NCBI RefSeq assembly: GCF_030209835.1
Contig: NZ_JARVRF010000036.1
Span: forward strand, 108,185 to 172,184
Source of the DNA: Arthrobacter sp. efr-133-R2A-120
Lineage (GTDB): Bacteria > Actinomycetota > Actinomycetes > Actinomycetales > Micrococcaceae
Length of the DNA stretch: 64,000 nt
Direction of reading: 5' to 3'
Made by a program: the position numbers and the translations under genes. Shown here one piece after another: positions 8,540 to 15,941 of this stretch. Every line of letters begins with the position of its first letter. Within the stretch, counting starts at the first letter, position 1. The notes beneath the pieces were generated by a model. That model worked only from the letters and a program-made list of their open reading frames with translations, did no database searches and was not told where the DNA came from.

Positions 8540-9328
8540 TTACCGTAGTTTTCCGAGCACCACCGTGGCATCGAATTCTTCGGAATGGACCACCCGCGCG
8601 GACAGCCCCGCGTGCCCGAACAGGGCCGCCGTCGTCGGGGCCTGCCGTACGCTCGTTTCAATAAGCAGCCGACCCCCGGGAGCCAGCCATGACGGAGCCT
8701 CCTCTGCGATCCTGCGCTGCACGTCCAAACCGTCCGCGCCGCCGTCGAGCGCCACCCGCGGTTCATGCAATCGGGCCTCCGGCGGCATCATCCCGATCGA
8801 GTCAGTAGGGACGTAGGGGGCGTTGGCCACCAGGACGTCGACCCGGCCGCGAAGAGTCTCCGGCAGTGCCGAATAGAGATCGCCTTCATGCACCTGTCCG
8901 CTGTCCGGCCCGATGTTGCGGCGGGCGCAGCGGACCGCAGCGGGGTCGACGTCGGCCGCATGAAGCTCGATGCCGCCCACCGCGGCAGCCAAAGCGGCGC
9001 CCACGGCACCCGAACCGCAGCAAAGATCGACGACGACGGCGCCCGGCCTGGCGGCGCGGGCCGCCTCCTGGACGAGGTACTCCGTGCGGCGGCGGGGGAC
9101 GAAGACTCCGGGATCCACCGCAATGTGTTGGCCGCAGAACTCGGCCCAGCCCAGGAGGTATTCAAGGGGTAATCCCGAGACGCGTTGTTCGACCAAGCGG
9201 TCAAGGTCCTCCGGAGCGCGCGCCGCGGCGATCAGGAGGCGGGCCTCGTCTTCGGCGAAGACGCAACCGGCAGAACGGAGCCGTGCTGTGACGGCGGAAT
9301 GGGAAGGCTGGAACGTGGGTGCTGACAT
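8540..9328 (-). CDS. PrmC-like putative protein N5-glutamine methyltransferase
   Basis: 262 residues. The start at 9328 (MSAPTFQPSH) has GAAAGG upstream. An N-terminal helical region is followed by a class I SAM domain: motif I VVDLCCGSGAVGAAL, then HAADVDPAAVRCARRN, and the catalytic tetrad as NAPY instead of the usual NPPY. Known PrmC enzymes methylate the GGQ glutamine of release factors. This is the actinobacterial side branch usually labelled putative; the true prmC normally sits next to prfA, which is not in this window. Confidence 0.75.
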   Translation of the reverse strand: MSAPTFQPSHSAVTARLRSAGCVFAEDEARLLIAAARAPEDLDRLVEQRVSGLPLEYLLGWAEFCGQHIAVDPGVFVPRRRTEYLVQEAARAARPGAVVVDLCCGSGAVGAALAAAVGGIELHAADVDPAAVRCARRNIGPDSGQVHEGDLYSALPETLRGRVDVLVANAPYVPTDSIGMMPPEARLHEPRVALDGGADGLDVQRRIAEEAPSWLAPGGRLLIETSVRQAPTTAALFGHAGLSARVVHSEEFDATVVLGKLR

Positions 9329-9695
9329 GGGAGAGCCTTTCGGGACACCGAGGGGTGCTCTCCGGGCTATGCTAGCCGAGAGCGTAGGTGGGGGCCATGC
9401 GTGAAACGGCTTCGACAAAAGCCGGGGTTCACAAACACGGCCAGGAGTGTCTAGGGTGGGTGCATGGGAACACTGATTTTTGAATAGACCAGCGGGTCCT
9501 GGTTCGTCGCAGCTGCCGTCAAGGCACTGCCGACCCTTGCCGATGCCGCTGAGTTTTGATCCGACAAAAATCCATGCCTGTTGAGGCTTCGCCTCCGCGC
9601 CGTTCCTGTTGCTTTCACTAGACCCAGAGTCTCGCAGCGGACATCGCGTCCCGATACCTCCTCAGGCAAATCAAGAGCTTTAAGGAGTCCACTGC
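9329..9695. other. Gene-poor region with a possible nonsense-interrupted small gene
   Basis: 367 bases with no supported gene. At 9464 an ATG opens MGTLIFE and then meets TAG; reading through the stop continues TSGSWFVAAAVKALPTLADAAEF before TGA. This may be a decayed small gene or chance. The end of the region holds the AAGGAG ribosome site of the next gene. Confidence 0.35.
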
Positions 9696-9923
9696 ATGAC
9701 ACCGAACACACCCGAAACCGACGCCGGGCAGGAACCAGTAGCGCAGGAAACCGACGCACCGGCTGCCGGTGTCCGATCGAAACTGACTGACGCGCAGAAG
9801 GAGATGCTAGCCAGCAAATCCCGTGGCGGGGCAGCTAACAGCTGGCAAAGCACCGGAAAAGGACACAAGCCCACTCAAGCGAGTGGCAAGCTGGCCAAGT
9901 CCGAGAAGAAAGTCCGCTGGTAG
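9696..9923 (+). CDS. Small hydrophilic protein, unknown
   Basis: 75 residues, charged and low in hydrophobics, with LTDAQKEMLASKSRGGAANS and a basic end (KLAKSEKKVRW). A clear AAGGAG lies 10 bases before the ATG. It is followed 72 bases on by another small hydrophilic protein of similar style; both look like abundant, disordered stationary-phase or nucleic-acid-associated proteins, but no family is recognised. Confidence 0.6.
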   Translation: MTPNTPETDAGQEPVAQETDAPAAGVRSKLTDAQKEMLASKSRGGAANSWQSTGKGHKPTQASGKLAKSEKKVRW

Positions 9924-9995
9924 AACCTGCAGACAAGCGGACAGCTCCCACCTAGTATGGAAAATCCCTTCGTTTCAATGCAGAAAGGAAGAACA

Positions 9996-10256
9996 ATGGC
10001 TGCGAAGCACGTTGCGCAACAAATCAACTCCGAGGTGGCCAGCCATCTGGTCGAGTCCATGGACAAGGCGCCCATGCCGGCCCCGGCAACTGTGGCCATG
10101 GCACTGGGTTCGACCCAAGGACAGGCTTGGCCAGACGGTAGCGGCAAGACCAAGCACCCCAAGGACCGCGGCGCCAACCACGGCCGCGCGGGCCAGCAGG
10201 CGGCGGTCACAGCGGTCCACCGCACCAGCCGACCCCAGATGCCACACTCCTCTTAG
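9996..10256 (+). CDS. Small hydrophilic protein, unknown
   Basis: 86 residues. The start at 9996 is preceded by AAAGGAAG; an in-frame ATG at 9957 lacks such a site. The N-terminal part is amphipathic (HVAQQINSEVASHLVESM); the rest is Gly/Lys/His-rich (GKTKHPKDRGANHGRAGQQAA). It shares a hydrophilic, basic character with the gene upstream, and a strong terminator follows 14 bases after the stop. Confidence 0.55.
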   Translation: MAAKHVAQQINSEVASHLVESMDKAPMPAPATVAMALGSTQGQAWPDGSGKTKHPKDRGANHGRAGQQAAVTAVHRTSRPQMPHSS

Positions 10257-10269
10257 GAACACCTTCGAC

Positions 10270-10321
10270 ACGGAAAATGCCCTGCGAGACCGGAATTCCG
10301 GTGGCGCAGGGCATTTTCCGT
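10270..10321. terminator. Bidirectional hairpin terminator
   Basis: A 17-bp perfect stem (ACGGAAAATGCCCTGCG and its complement) with an 18-base loop that contains its own small palindrome, ACCGGAATTCCGGT. A/T-rich stretches lie at both feet. It sits between the small plus-strand gene and the convergent ligD, so it can end transcription from both sides. Confidence 0.85.
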
Positions 10322-10342
10322 TTCGCTGGATTGGTCGGGGAG

Positions 10343-12886
10343 CTAGGCGCGCTCGACGTCGTCGGGGGACTTGTCGGTGCGCCATCCTCGCCAGACGGGA
10401 TGGCGCATCCGCTCGGTGCCGGTCCAATCGCCGAACGTCACCTCTCCCACGAGTTCGGGCGAAACCCAGTGCGCGGTGGCGGCGTCCTCGGCCGGGATGT
10501 CATGGAAAGGTGAGTCCGGGCGATCGAGCCCCTGCATGCGCTTCAGGATGTCTCGCAGTTGCCAGTCCTTGAACCCGGTGCCTACCCGTCCCGCGTAGCG
10601 GAGCTTGTCGCCGTCGGGAATTCCCACGAGCAACGCGCCAATGGTCCCCAGCCTCGCCCCGGCGCCGGGCCGCCAGCCACCCACCACCACTTCCTGTGTG
10701 CGTTCCAACTTGAGCTTGATCCAGGACCTGCTGCGCCGCCCCGGCTGGTACCGGCTATCCGCGCGCTTGGCCATGACCCCCTCCAGGCCAAGCTCCTCGG
10801 CGCTCGCCAGGATGTCGTCGAGGTCATGCTCAAGAACCTCCGATACATGGATAGGGGAGCCCTTGGCCGGGAGCTTGGCACGGAACGCCGCCAACCGGTC
10901 CCGGCGCTCGCTGAGTGGCAGGGAGGTGAGGTCGGCGCCGCCTTTTTCGGTACTGCCTTTTTCGGCGTTGCCGTGGGACCCGGCGTCGTACAGGAGATCG
11001 AACACCATGAGGTGCACGGGGACCGCGGCCCGGGCGCGTTCGACGTCGCCGGGTTTGAAGAGGTTCATCCGCTTTTGGAGCAACTCGAAGCTGGGCCGGC
11101 CGTTCTTGCTGAGTGCGACGATTTCCCCGTCTGCCACGAAGTCGTGATCCGGCCAATAGCGCGGATCCGCCAGTTCTGGATACGTAGGTGTCATGTCGAT
11201 CCCCGAGCGGCTGGTCAACCTGATCTTGCCGCCCGAACCTGAAACGATGGCCCGGAAACCGTCCCATTTGAGCTCAAACAGCCAGTCGCCGGAGGAGACG
11301 TCGGCGGTTGTTCCGGATGTTGCGAGCATGGGTGCGTAGCTGGGGGTCCCGATTGATTGCGGCCGGGAGTCTGGCAACAGCACCGCCCGGTGGCCCGGTT
11401 TGTCCTTCATCAGGTGGATCAGCCACTGCGACGGCGACTCCCCGGTGTGGATGAGAGCGAAACGGCGGGTGCCGTGCAATCCGCCGCCGGGTTTGCCGGT
11501 GAGGGTGGCGATGACTTCCTTGCCGTCGCGCCATTTTTCGCACTCGAACTCGCCGCTGTCCCAGATGCTGACCGTCCCGGCACCGTACTCGCCCTTCGGA
11601 ATGATGCCCGCGAATTGCGCATACTCCATGGGGTGGTCCTCCGTCCGCACCGCGAGATGGTTCTTGTCCGGAGTGTCCGGCACGCCCCGCGGCAAGGCCC
11701 AGGACGCCAGGACGCCGTTGTGTTCCAGCCGGAAATCCAGGTGGAAACGTCGGGCGTGATGCTCTTGGATGACGAAGATTCCGCCGGGCGGATTGGGTTC
11801 CGCGTCGGCCTGGAGGGGACGCGAACCGGGTTGGTGTCCGACGGCGGGAAACGGTTCGGGCGTCCGCTGCGGATCGCGCTTGTCCACGTAGCTGGCCAGC
11901 CGCGGGTTCACGGCGGTGGCCGCGACGGCGGTGCTTGCGACTGCGGCGGTGCTGACGCCGGCCGCACCGGGTGAGCCGCCGTCGTCGTCGTTCTTGGCTG
12001 CCGCCACCGCGGCGAACGGGTCCTTTCCCTCCTTGACGCGCTTCATGACGGCTGTGAAGTCGAGATGCTCGAGCTTGGGGGAGGCGAGTTCCCGCCACGT
12101 CCTCGGGGCGGCGACCATGGGGTGGGCCCGACCGCGGAGGGAGTACGGGACGATGGTGGTCTTGTTCCCGCTGTTCTGGCTCCAGTCCACCAGGACTTTG
12201 CCGTTGCGCAGGGTCTTTTTCATGTCGCTGACCACAAGGTCCGGATGGTCGGCCTCGAGCGAGCGCGCCAATTCGTGGGCGAACGCGGAGACCTGCTCCC
12301 ATTTGCGGGTGCCATCCAGGCCCGCGTAAAGATGGATCCCCTTGCTGCCGCTCGTCACCGGAACCGGATCAAGTCCGATGTCCTGCAGGATGCTGCGAGC
12401 CAACTTGGCGACTTCGGCGCATTCGGGAAGGCCTGTGCCGGGACCCGGATCGAGGTCCAGGACAAGGCGGTCCGGCGGCAACATGGTCCCGTCGGCGTCC
12501 ACTTGCCATTGCGGCACGTGGATTTCCAACGCGGCAATCTGGGCCAGCCAGGTGAGCGTGGCAAGGTTGTTGACGAGCGGATAAACGTTGCTGTGTTCCC
12601 TATGCTGGATGGTGACCCTGGGAACCCATGGCGGCGTGGAGTCGTCCAGATTCTTCTGGAAGAACATCGGCCCGGGATCCGAGGTGGTCCCTACTCCGTG
12701 CACCCAGCGCTTCCGGGTGGCGGGCCGGTTCGCGGCAGCGGGGATCAGGAACGGGGCCACGGCGGCGTAATATTCGAGCACTTCGGCCTTGGTGGTGCCA
12801 GTCTCCGGGTAGATGATTTTGCCCAGGTTGGTGAGCGTCAATTCATGGCCTTCAACGTTGACGCGCTCCTTTTGGCTGGTTGCCAC
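10343..12886 (-). CDS. ligD: Multifunctional ATP-dependent DNA ligase LigD
   Basis: 847 residues in the mycobacterial order. An N-terminal primase/polymerase domain comes first (about 1-290: LTNLGKIIYPETGTTKAEVLEYY, DLDPGPG, VTSGSKGIHLY). A 3'-phosphoesterase domain spans about 365-490 (FVIQEHHARRFHLDFRLEH). The ligase domain runs from about 520 to the end, with nucleotidyl Lys in ELKWDGFRA near 538 and motif V in WIKLK. It repairs double-strand breaks by end joining with Ku, which is encoded divergently 38 bases away. An Ala/Val-rich linker near 310-330 separates the first two domains. Confidence 0.97.
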   Translation of the reverse strand: MATSQKERVNVEGHELTLTNLGKIIYPETGTTKAEVLEYYAAVAPFLIPAAANRPATRKRWVHGVGTTSDPGPMFFQKNLDDSTPPWVPRVTIQHREHSNVYPLVNNLATLTWLAQIAALEIHVPQWQVDADGTMLPPDRLVLDLDPGPGTGLPECAEVAKLARSILQDIGLDPVPVTSGSKGIHLYAGLDGTRKWEQVSAFAHELARSLEADHPDLVVSDMKKTLRNGKVLVDWSQNSGNKTTIVPYSLRGRAHPMVAAPRTWRELASPKLEHLDFTAVMKRVKEGKDPFAAVAAAKNDDDGGSPGAAGVSTAAVASTAVAATAVNPRLASYVDKRDPQRTPEPFPAVGHQPGSRPLQADAEPNPPGGIFVIQEHHARRFHLDFRLEHNGVLASWALPRGVPDTPDKNHLAVRTEDHPMEYAQFAGIIPKGEYGAGTVSIWDSGEFECEKWRDGKEVIATLTGKPGGGLHGTRRFALIHTGESPSQWLIHLMKDKPGHRAVLLPDSRPQSIGTPSYAPMLATSGTTADVSSGDWLFELKWDGFRAIVSGSGGKIRLTSRSGIDMTPTYPELADPRYWPDHDFVADGEIVALSKNGRPSFELLQKRMNLFKPGDVERARAAVPVHLMVFDLLYDAGSHGNAEKGSTEKGGADLTSLPLSERRDRLAAFRAKLPAKGSPIHVSEVLEHDLDDILASAEELGLEGVMAKRADSRYQPGRRSRSWIKLKLERTQEVVVGGWRPGAGARLGTIGALLVGIPDGDKLRYAGRVGTGFKDWQLRDILKRMQGLDRPDSPFHDIPAEDAATAHWVSPELVGEVTFGDWTGTERMRHPVWRGWRTDKSPDDVERA

Positions 12887-12924
12887 CTCTTCACCTCCGC
12901 CTTCTTGTGATGTTCACTTAGTGC

Positions 12925-13815
12925 ATGAGGGCCATATGGAAGGGTTCTATCGCGTTCGGGCTGGTCAACGTACCTGTCAAGCTCTACAGCGCCACCGAGG
13001 ACCACGATGTCAGTCTCCACCAGGTCCACAACAAGGACGGAGGCCGCATCCGTTACCAACGGAAGTGCGAAATCTGCGCCTCTGTTGTGGATTACGAGGA
13101 TATCGACAAGGCCTACGAAGAGGAAGGCCGCACCGTGGTGCTCTCCGCGGCCGATTTGAAGTCGCTGCCCGCGGAGAACAGCCGCGAAATCGAGGTAGTG
13201 GAGTTCGTTCCGGCCGAGCAACTGGATCCCATCATGTACGAGCGGCCCTACTACCTCGAGCCGGATTCCAAGTCGCCCAAGGCCTACATGCTGCTTCTGC
13301 GCACGCTGCAGGACACCGAGCGCGTCGCGATTGTGCAGTACGCCCTCCGGCAGAAGACCAGGCTGGGCGCGCTGCGGGTACGCGGCGACGTGCTGATGCT
13401 GCAATCCCTGCTCTGGGACGACGAGGTCCGCGAAGCCGACTTCCCGTCGCTGGAAACGGACGTGAAGATCTCGGACAAGGAGCTGGAGATGTCCGCCGCA
13501 CTGGTGGACTCCATGGCGCGCGACTTCGAGCCCGAGCAATACACCGACAACTACCAAGTTCAATTACGCCAACTCATCGCTGCCAAACTCGAAAAGGGCG
13601 ATTCCATCGACACCGAGGAGACGTTCGGTGTCGCAGCCAGCGAAGGGGAAGGCGGCGAGGTCATCGACCTCATGGAAGCCCTCAAACGGAGTCTCGATAA
13701 GAAGCGCGGCAAAGCGGCCAGCGGATCGTCTGCTGCGTCGTCCACCGAAGAGTCCGACGACGGCGCCACCACAAAGGCGGCGAGCAAGCCCAGGGCGAGG
13801 GTCAAGAAAGCCTGA
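12925..13815 (+). CDS. ku: Ku DNA-end-binding protein
   Basis: 296 residues, with the Ku core from MRAIWKGSIAFGLVNVPVKLYSATE to about residue 250 and a Lys/Ser/Ala-rich C-terminal tail as in other bacterial Ku proteins. The homodimer threads onto DNA ends and recruits LigD for non-homologous end joining. It is divergent from ligD. No ribosome site is obvious before the ATG, so the transcript may be leaderless. Confidence 0.97.
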   Translation: MRAIWKGSIAFGLVNVPVKLYSATEDHDVSLHQVHNKDGGRIRYQRKCEICASVVDYEDIDKAYEEEGRTVVLSAADLKSLPAENSREIEVVEFVPAEQLDPIMYERPYYLEPDSKSPKAYMLLLRTLQDTERVAIVQYALRQKTRLGALRVRGDVLMLQSLLWDDEVREADFPSLETDVKISDKELEMSAALVDSMARDFEPEQYTDNYQVQLRQLIAAKLEKGDSIDTEETFGVAASEGEGGEVIDLMEALKRSLDKKRGKAASGSSAASSTEESDDGATTKAASKPRARVKKA

Positions 13816-13841
13816 CGCGCCGCCGTCGTGCGCCCCGCGAA

Positions 13842-13859
13842 AAGGGGACATGTCCCCTT
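13842..13859. terminator. Palindrome between convergent ku and SAP-like gene
   Basis: AAGGGGACATGTCCCCTT is a perfect 18-base palindrome, 26 bases after the ku stop and 7 bases before the 3' end of the convergent small gene. The position suggests a shared transcription terminator or 3'-end hairpin. Confidence 0.55.
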
Positions 13860-13866
13860 GGATGGC

Positions 13867-14133
13867 CTAGTGGTTTCGCAACGCCGAGATCAGCTCGGCT
13901 TTCTTCTTGCCTGAATACCCTGTGAGCCCCAGCTCTTTGGCCCGGGACCTCAGTTGGGGCACGGTCCAGTCCTCGTAGTCGCCCGACTTGCCTCCTCGGT
14001 GGCCGATTTCCTTGCGGCCCTCCTTGGCTGCGGCATTCGAGATTCTGGCCGCCTTTTCCTTCGAGGCGCCATCCTCCCGGAGGGTTTCGTAGAGTTCCGG
14101 ATCCTTGAGGCTGGGATTCTTCTTGTTGGGCAT
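13867..14133 (-). CDS. Small Rho-N/SAP-like protein
   Basis: 88 residues in two parts: an N-terminal Lys-rich half (MPNKKNPSLKDPELYETLREDGASKEKAARISNAAA) and a C-terminal SAP/Rho-N motif (YEDWTVPQLRSRAKELGLTGYSGKKKAELISALRNH). SAP-type helix-extended-loop-helix modules bind DNA or RNA. In actinobacteria this architecture is common near ku/ligD and stress genes, which suggests a DNA-protection role; this is inference from context. Confidence 0.75.
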   Translation of the reverse strand: MPNKKNPSLKDPELYETLREDGASKEKAARISNAAAKEGRKEIGHRGGKSGDYEDWTVPQLRSRAKELGLTGYSGKKKAELISALRNH

Positions 14134-14160
14134 GCGTTCCTCCTACGGTCAAGATCCTCG

Positions 14161-14589
14161 CTAGGACGGAAGCTCCATCCGGAACCCGCAGCGGCACTGC
14201 AACACCTTTGTCGCGAGGTACACGTCGAGAAGGTCGACAGCGGGGTCCTCAGTGGACATCGGAGCATACACGCTGTGGAATCCGGTTCCTGAAATCTTCA
14301 TGGGTTCGCCGCAATGGATGTATTCCCCGCCGAATTGAAGCACGCCTGATACCGTGCCTCGCTGGTTCAGGATGGCCGCGACGTCCTGGAATGTCGCGGC
14401 ATGGGCATAGAATCTATCGCATTCCACGCAGGTGTAAGTGACATCCACGAGCTCTGCCACCGGCGGTTTGAGGGGCTCGATGGAGTCGAGGATCACGTAC
14501 TCGGCTGTGCGGCAATTGCCACACCAGATTCGTTCCGCTCTGGGGTGGGGCGCGCCATTGGGAACAATCGGGTCAGCGATAGTCGGCAT
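14161..14589 (-). CDS. Cysteine-rich, zinc-ribbon-like protein (paralogue of 23330-23755)
   Basis: 142 residues with cysteine pairs placed as metal knuckles: WCGNCRT (near 23), YTCVECDRFYAHAATFQDVAAIL (near 54), HCGEP (near 92) and a C-terminal QCRCGFRMELPS. The same skeleton recurs in a second gene about 9 kb away. It is probably a small zinc protein; partner and function are unknown. Its neighbours are stress and DNA-protection genes. Confidence 0.7.
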   Translation of the reverse strand: MPTIADPIVPNGAPHPRAERIWCGNCRTAEYVILDSIEPLKPPVAELVDVTYTCVECDRFYAHAATFQDVAAILNQRGTVSGVLQFGGEYIHCGEPMKISGTGFHSVYAPMSTEDPAVDLLDVYLATKVLQCRCGFRMELPS

Positions 14590-14655
14590 CGACTTAACTC
14601 CTTGAACCGGGAAGTGCGGCTCCCGCGCGAGGCGGAAGCCGCACTTCGAGCGGAT

Positions 14656-14832
14656 TTAGTCCTTCTTGAAAGCGTCCTTGACCTTTTCGCCGGCCGATTT
14701 CAGGTCGCTCTTGCTTTGATCCATCTTGCCTTCGGCTTCGAGCTTCTCGTTACCCGTCAGCTTTCCAGCCGCTTCCTTGGATTTGCCTGCAAGCTTTTCT
14801 CCGGCGTTCTGGATCTTGTCATCTGCACCCAT
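14656..14832 (-). CDS. CsbD-like small stress protein
   Basis: 58 residues, short enough to be missed by usual length cut-offs. The sequence MGADDKIQNAGEKLAGKSKE, followed by AAGKLTGNEKLEAEGK and KVKDAFKKD, matches the CsbD family (helical, highly charged, general-stress induced). AAGGAG lies 8 bases before the ATG. Members are typically part of the general stress response; here it sits among Dps, topoisomerase IB and a small membrane protein. Confidence 0.88.
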   Translation of the reverse strand: MGADDKIQNAGEKLAGKSKEAAGKLTGNEKLEAEGKMDQSKSDLKSAGEKVKDAFKKD

Positions 14833-14927
14833 GGACGTACTCCTTTGCTGGTAATGGATTTACTTCATTCCGCCGAGCGGTGTTGGGCCCGGCCGATGGG
14901 GCCAGGCGTCCTACGCGCTGTTGTCGG

Positions 14928-15098
14928 TCAAACGCCGTGTGACCTGCGGCCGGACATGAAGCTGAGGAGCCAGCCGATGGCCGCGACGATCAGGAGGACC
15001 ACGCCGACCCAGAGGAGCCAGCTCACGGCCTGCGAGAATCCGCCGACGAGCAGAAGAACGATTGCCACAACGCCTGCAATGATCAGAAGAGTGTTCAC
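14928..15098 (-). CDS. Small membrane protein (DUF6131-like)
   Basis: 56 residues beginning with GTG at 15098, with AAGGA upstream. It consists of two hydrophobic stretches (TLLIIAGVVAIVLLLVGGF and WLLWVGVVLLIVAAIGWLL) and a basic tail (GRRSHGV). The pattern resembles the tiny DUF6131-type membrane proteins that accompany CsbD genes in actinobacteria; the family name is from recall. Function unknown. Confidence 0.65.
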   Translation of the reverse strand: MNTLLIIAGVVAIVLLLVGGFSQAVSWLLWVGVVLLIVAAIGWLLSFMSGRRSHGV

Positions 15099-15168
15099 AA
15101 TGACACATTCCTTACTTCAGCGGGACCGCCGGCAAGCGCCCGGGTCCCTTGCGATGTATTCGGTTATT

Positions 15169-15368
15169 GGTTCGCTTGCGAACCGTTGTTCCCCGCCAGG
15201 CCCCCAGGCCCCTGCAAGGTCTTGCTGTAGCGATACCGCCCCGGATTTTCGGGGTTTTCATCCGGTACGAACCGGTACCGACTTCCTCCATGGTACTACT
15301 AAGCACCCTTATCAAATCAAGTACTAAGTACGCTTACAAAGATTTTTGGGTTTAGTCGTAGGCTAAAC
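15169..15368. promoter_or_regulatory. Palindrome-rich promoter region upstream of dps
   Basis: The 329-base gap 15099-15427 holds no gene but several dyads: GGTTCGCTTGCGAACC at 15169-15184 (7-base arms); two copies of TAAGnnnnCTTA at 15300-15311 and 15325-15336, centred 25 bases apart; and GTTTAG-N7-CTAAAC at 15350-15368. The two TAAG dyads on one DNA face look like a tandem operator. They could serve the divergent membrane-protein/CsbD genes, dps, or both. The regulator is unknown. Confidence 0.5.
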
Positions 15369-15427
15369 GGAAGGTCGTGCGCCGGTTTCCGGCGCCCGCT
15401 TCGGATGGTCGTCTAGGAGGAGAAAAC

Positions 15428-15907
15428 GTGAAAGCATCGCAAACTCTGGCAGATAATCTTCAGCTGGTCCTGACGGATCTCATTGAACTCCAGCTCCAGG
15501 GAAAACAGGCCCATTGGAACATTGTCGGCCCCAATTTCCGGGACTTGCACCTGCAGCTTGACGAACTCGTCGCAGCCGCCCGGGAGTTCGCCGACGAAAC
15601 CGCCGAACGGATGCGGGCGCTCCATGCCCTTCCCGATGGCCGGAGCACCACCATCGCCGCCTCAACCAGGCTGGAGCAATTCCCTGCGGGGCTGACCAAA
15701 ACCAAGGACGCCGTGAAGCTGATCACCGACCGCCTGGAGCGGACGGTCCAGACCATGCGTGATGTCCATGACGAAGTAGACAAAGAAGACCCCACGACGG
15801 CGGATCTCCTCCACGCGTTTATTGCCCGTTTGGAGCAGCTCGCCTGGATGGTCAGCGCAGAGACCATGTCAGCCAGTGCGTCCGTGGCAGACCCACAGGA
15901 AGCCTAG
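15428..15907 (+). CDS. dps: Dps-family ferritin-like DNA-protection protein
   Basis: 159 residues from a GTG start directly after AGGAGGA. The ferroxidase ligands are visible in KQAHWNIVG (His), LHLQLDELVAAAREFADETAERM (Asp/Glu), and the C-terminal four-helix bundle ends at SASVADPQEA. Dodecamers oxidise Fe(II) with peroxide and coat DNA in stationary phase. It is followed closely by topoisomerase IB. Confidence 0.93.
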   Translation: MKASQTLADNLQLVLTDLIELQLQGKQAHWNIVGPNFRDLHLQLDELVAAAREFADETAERMRALHALPDGRSTTIAASTRLEQFPAGLTKTKDAVKLITDRLERTVQTMRDVHDEVDKEDPTTADLLHAFIARLEQLAWMVSAETMSASASVADPQEA

Positions 15908-15941
15908 AAACCCGGGAACGTAGGCGAACGGCGCCACGGGT

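Noticed and set aside
9451..9759. Minus-strand open frame of about 100 codons opposite a small gene.
   Set aside because: It crosses the plus-strand start with a good ribosome site and has no plausible start signal or domain.
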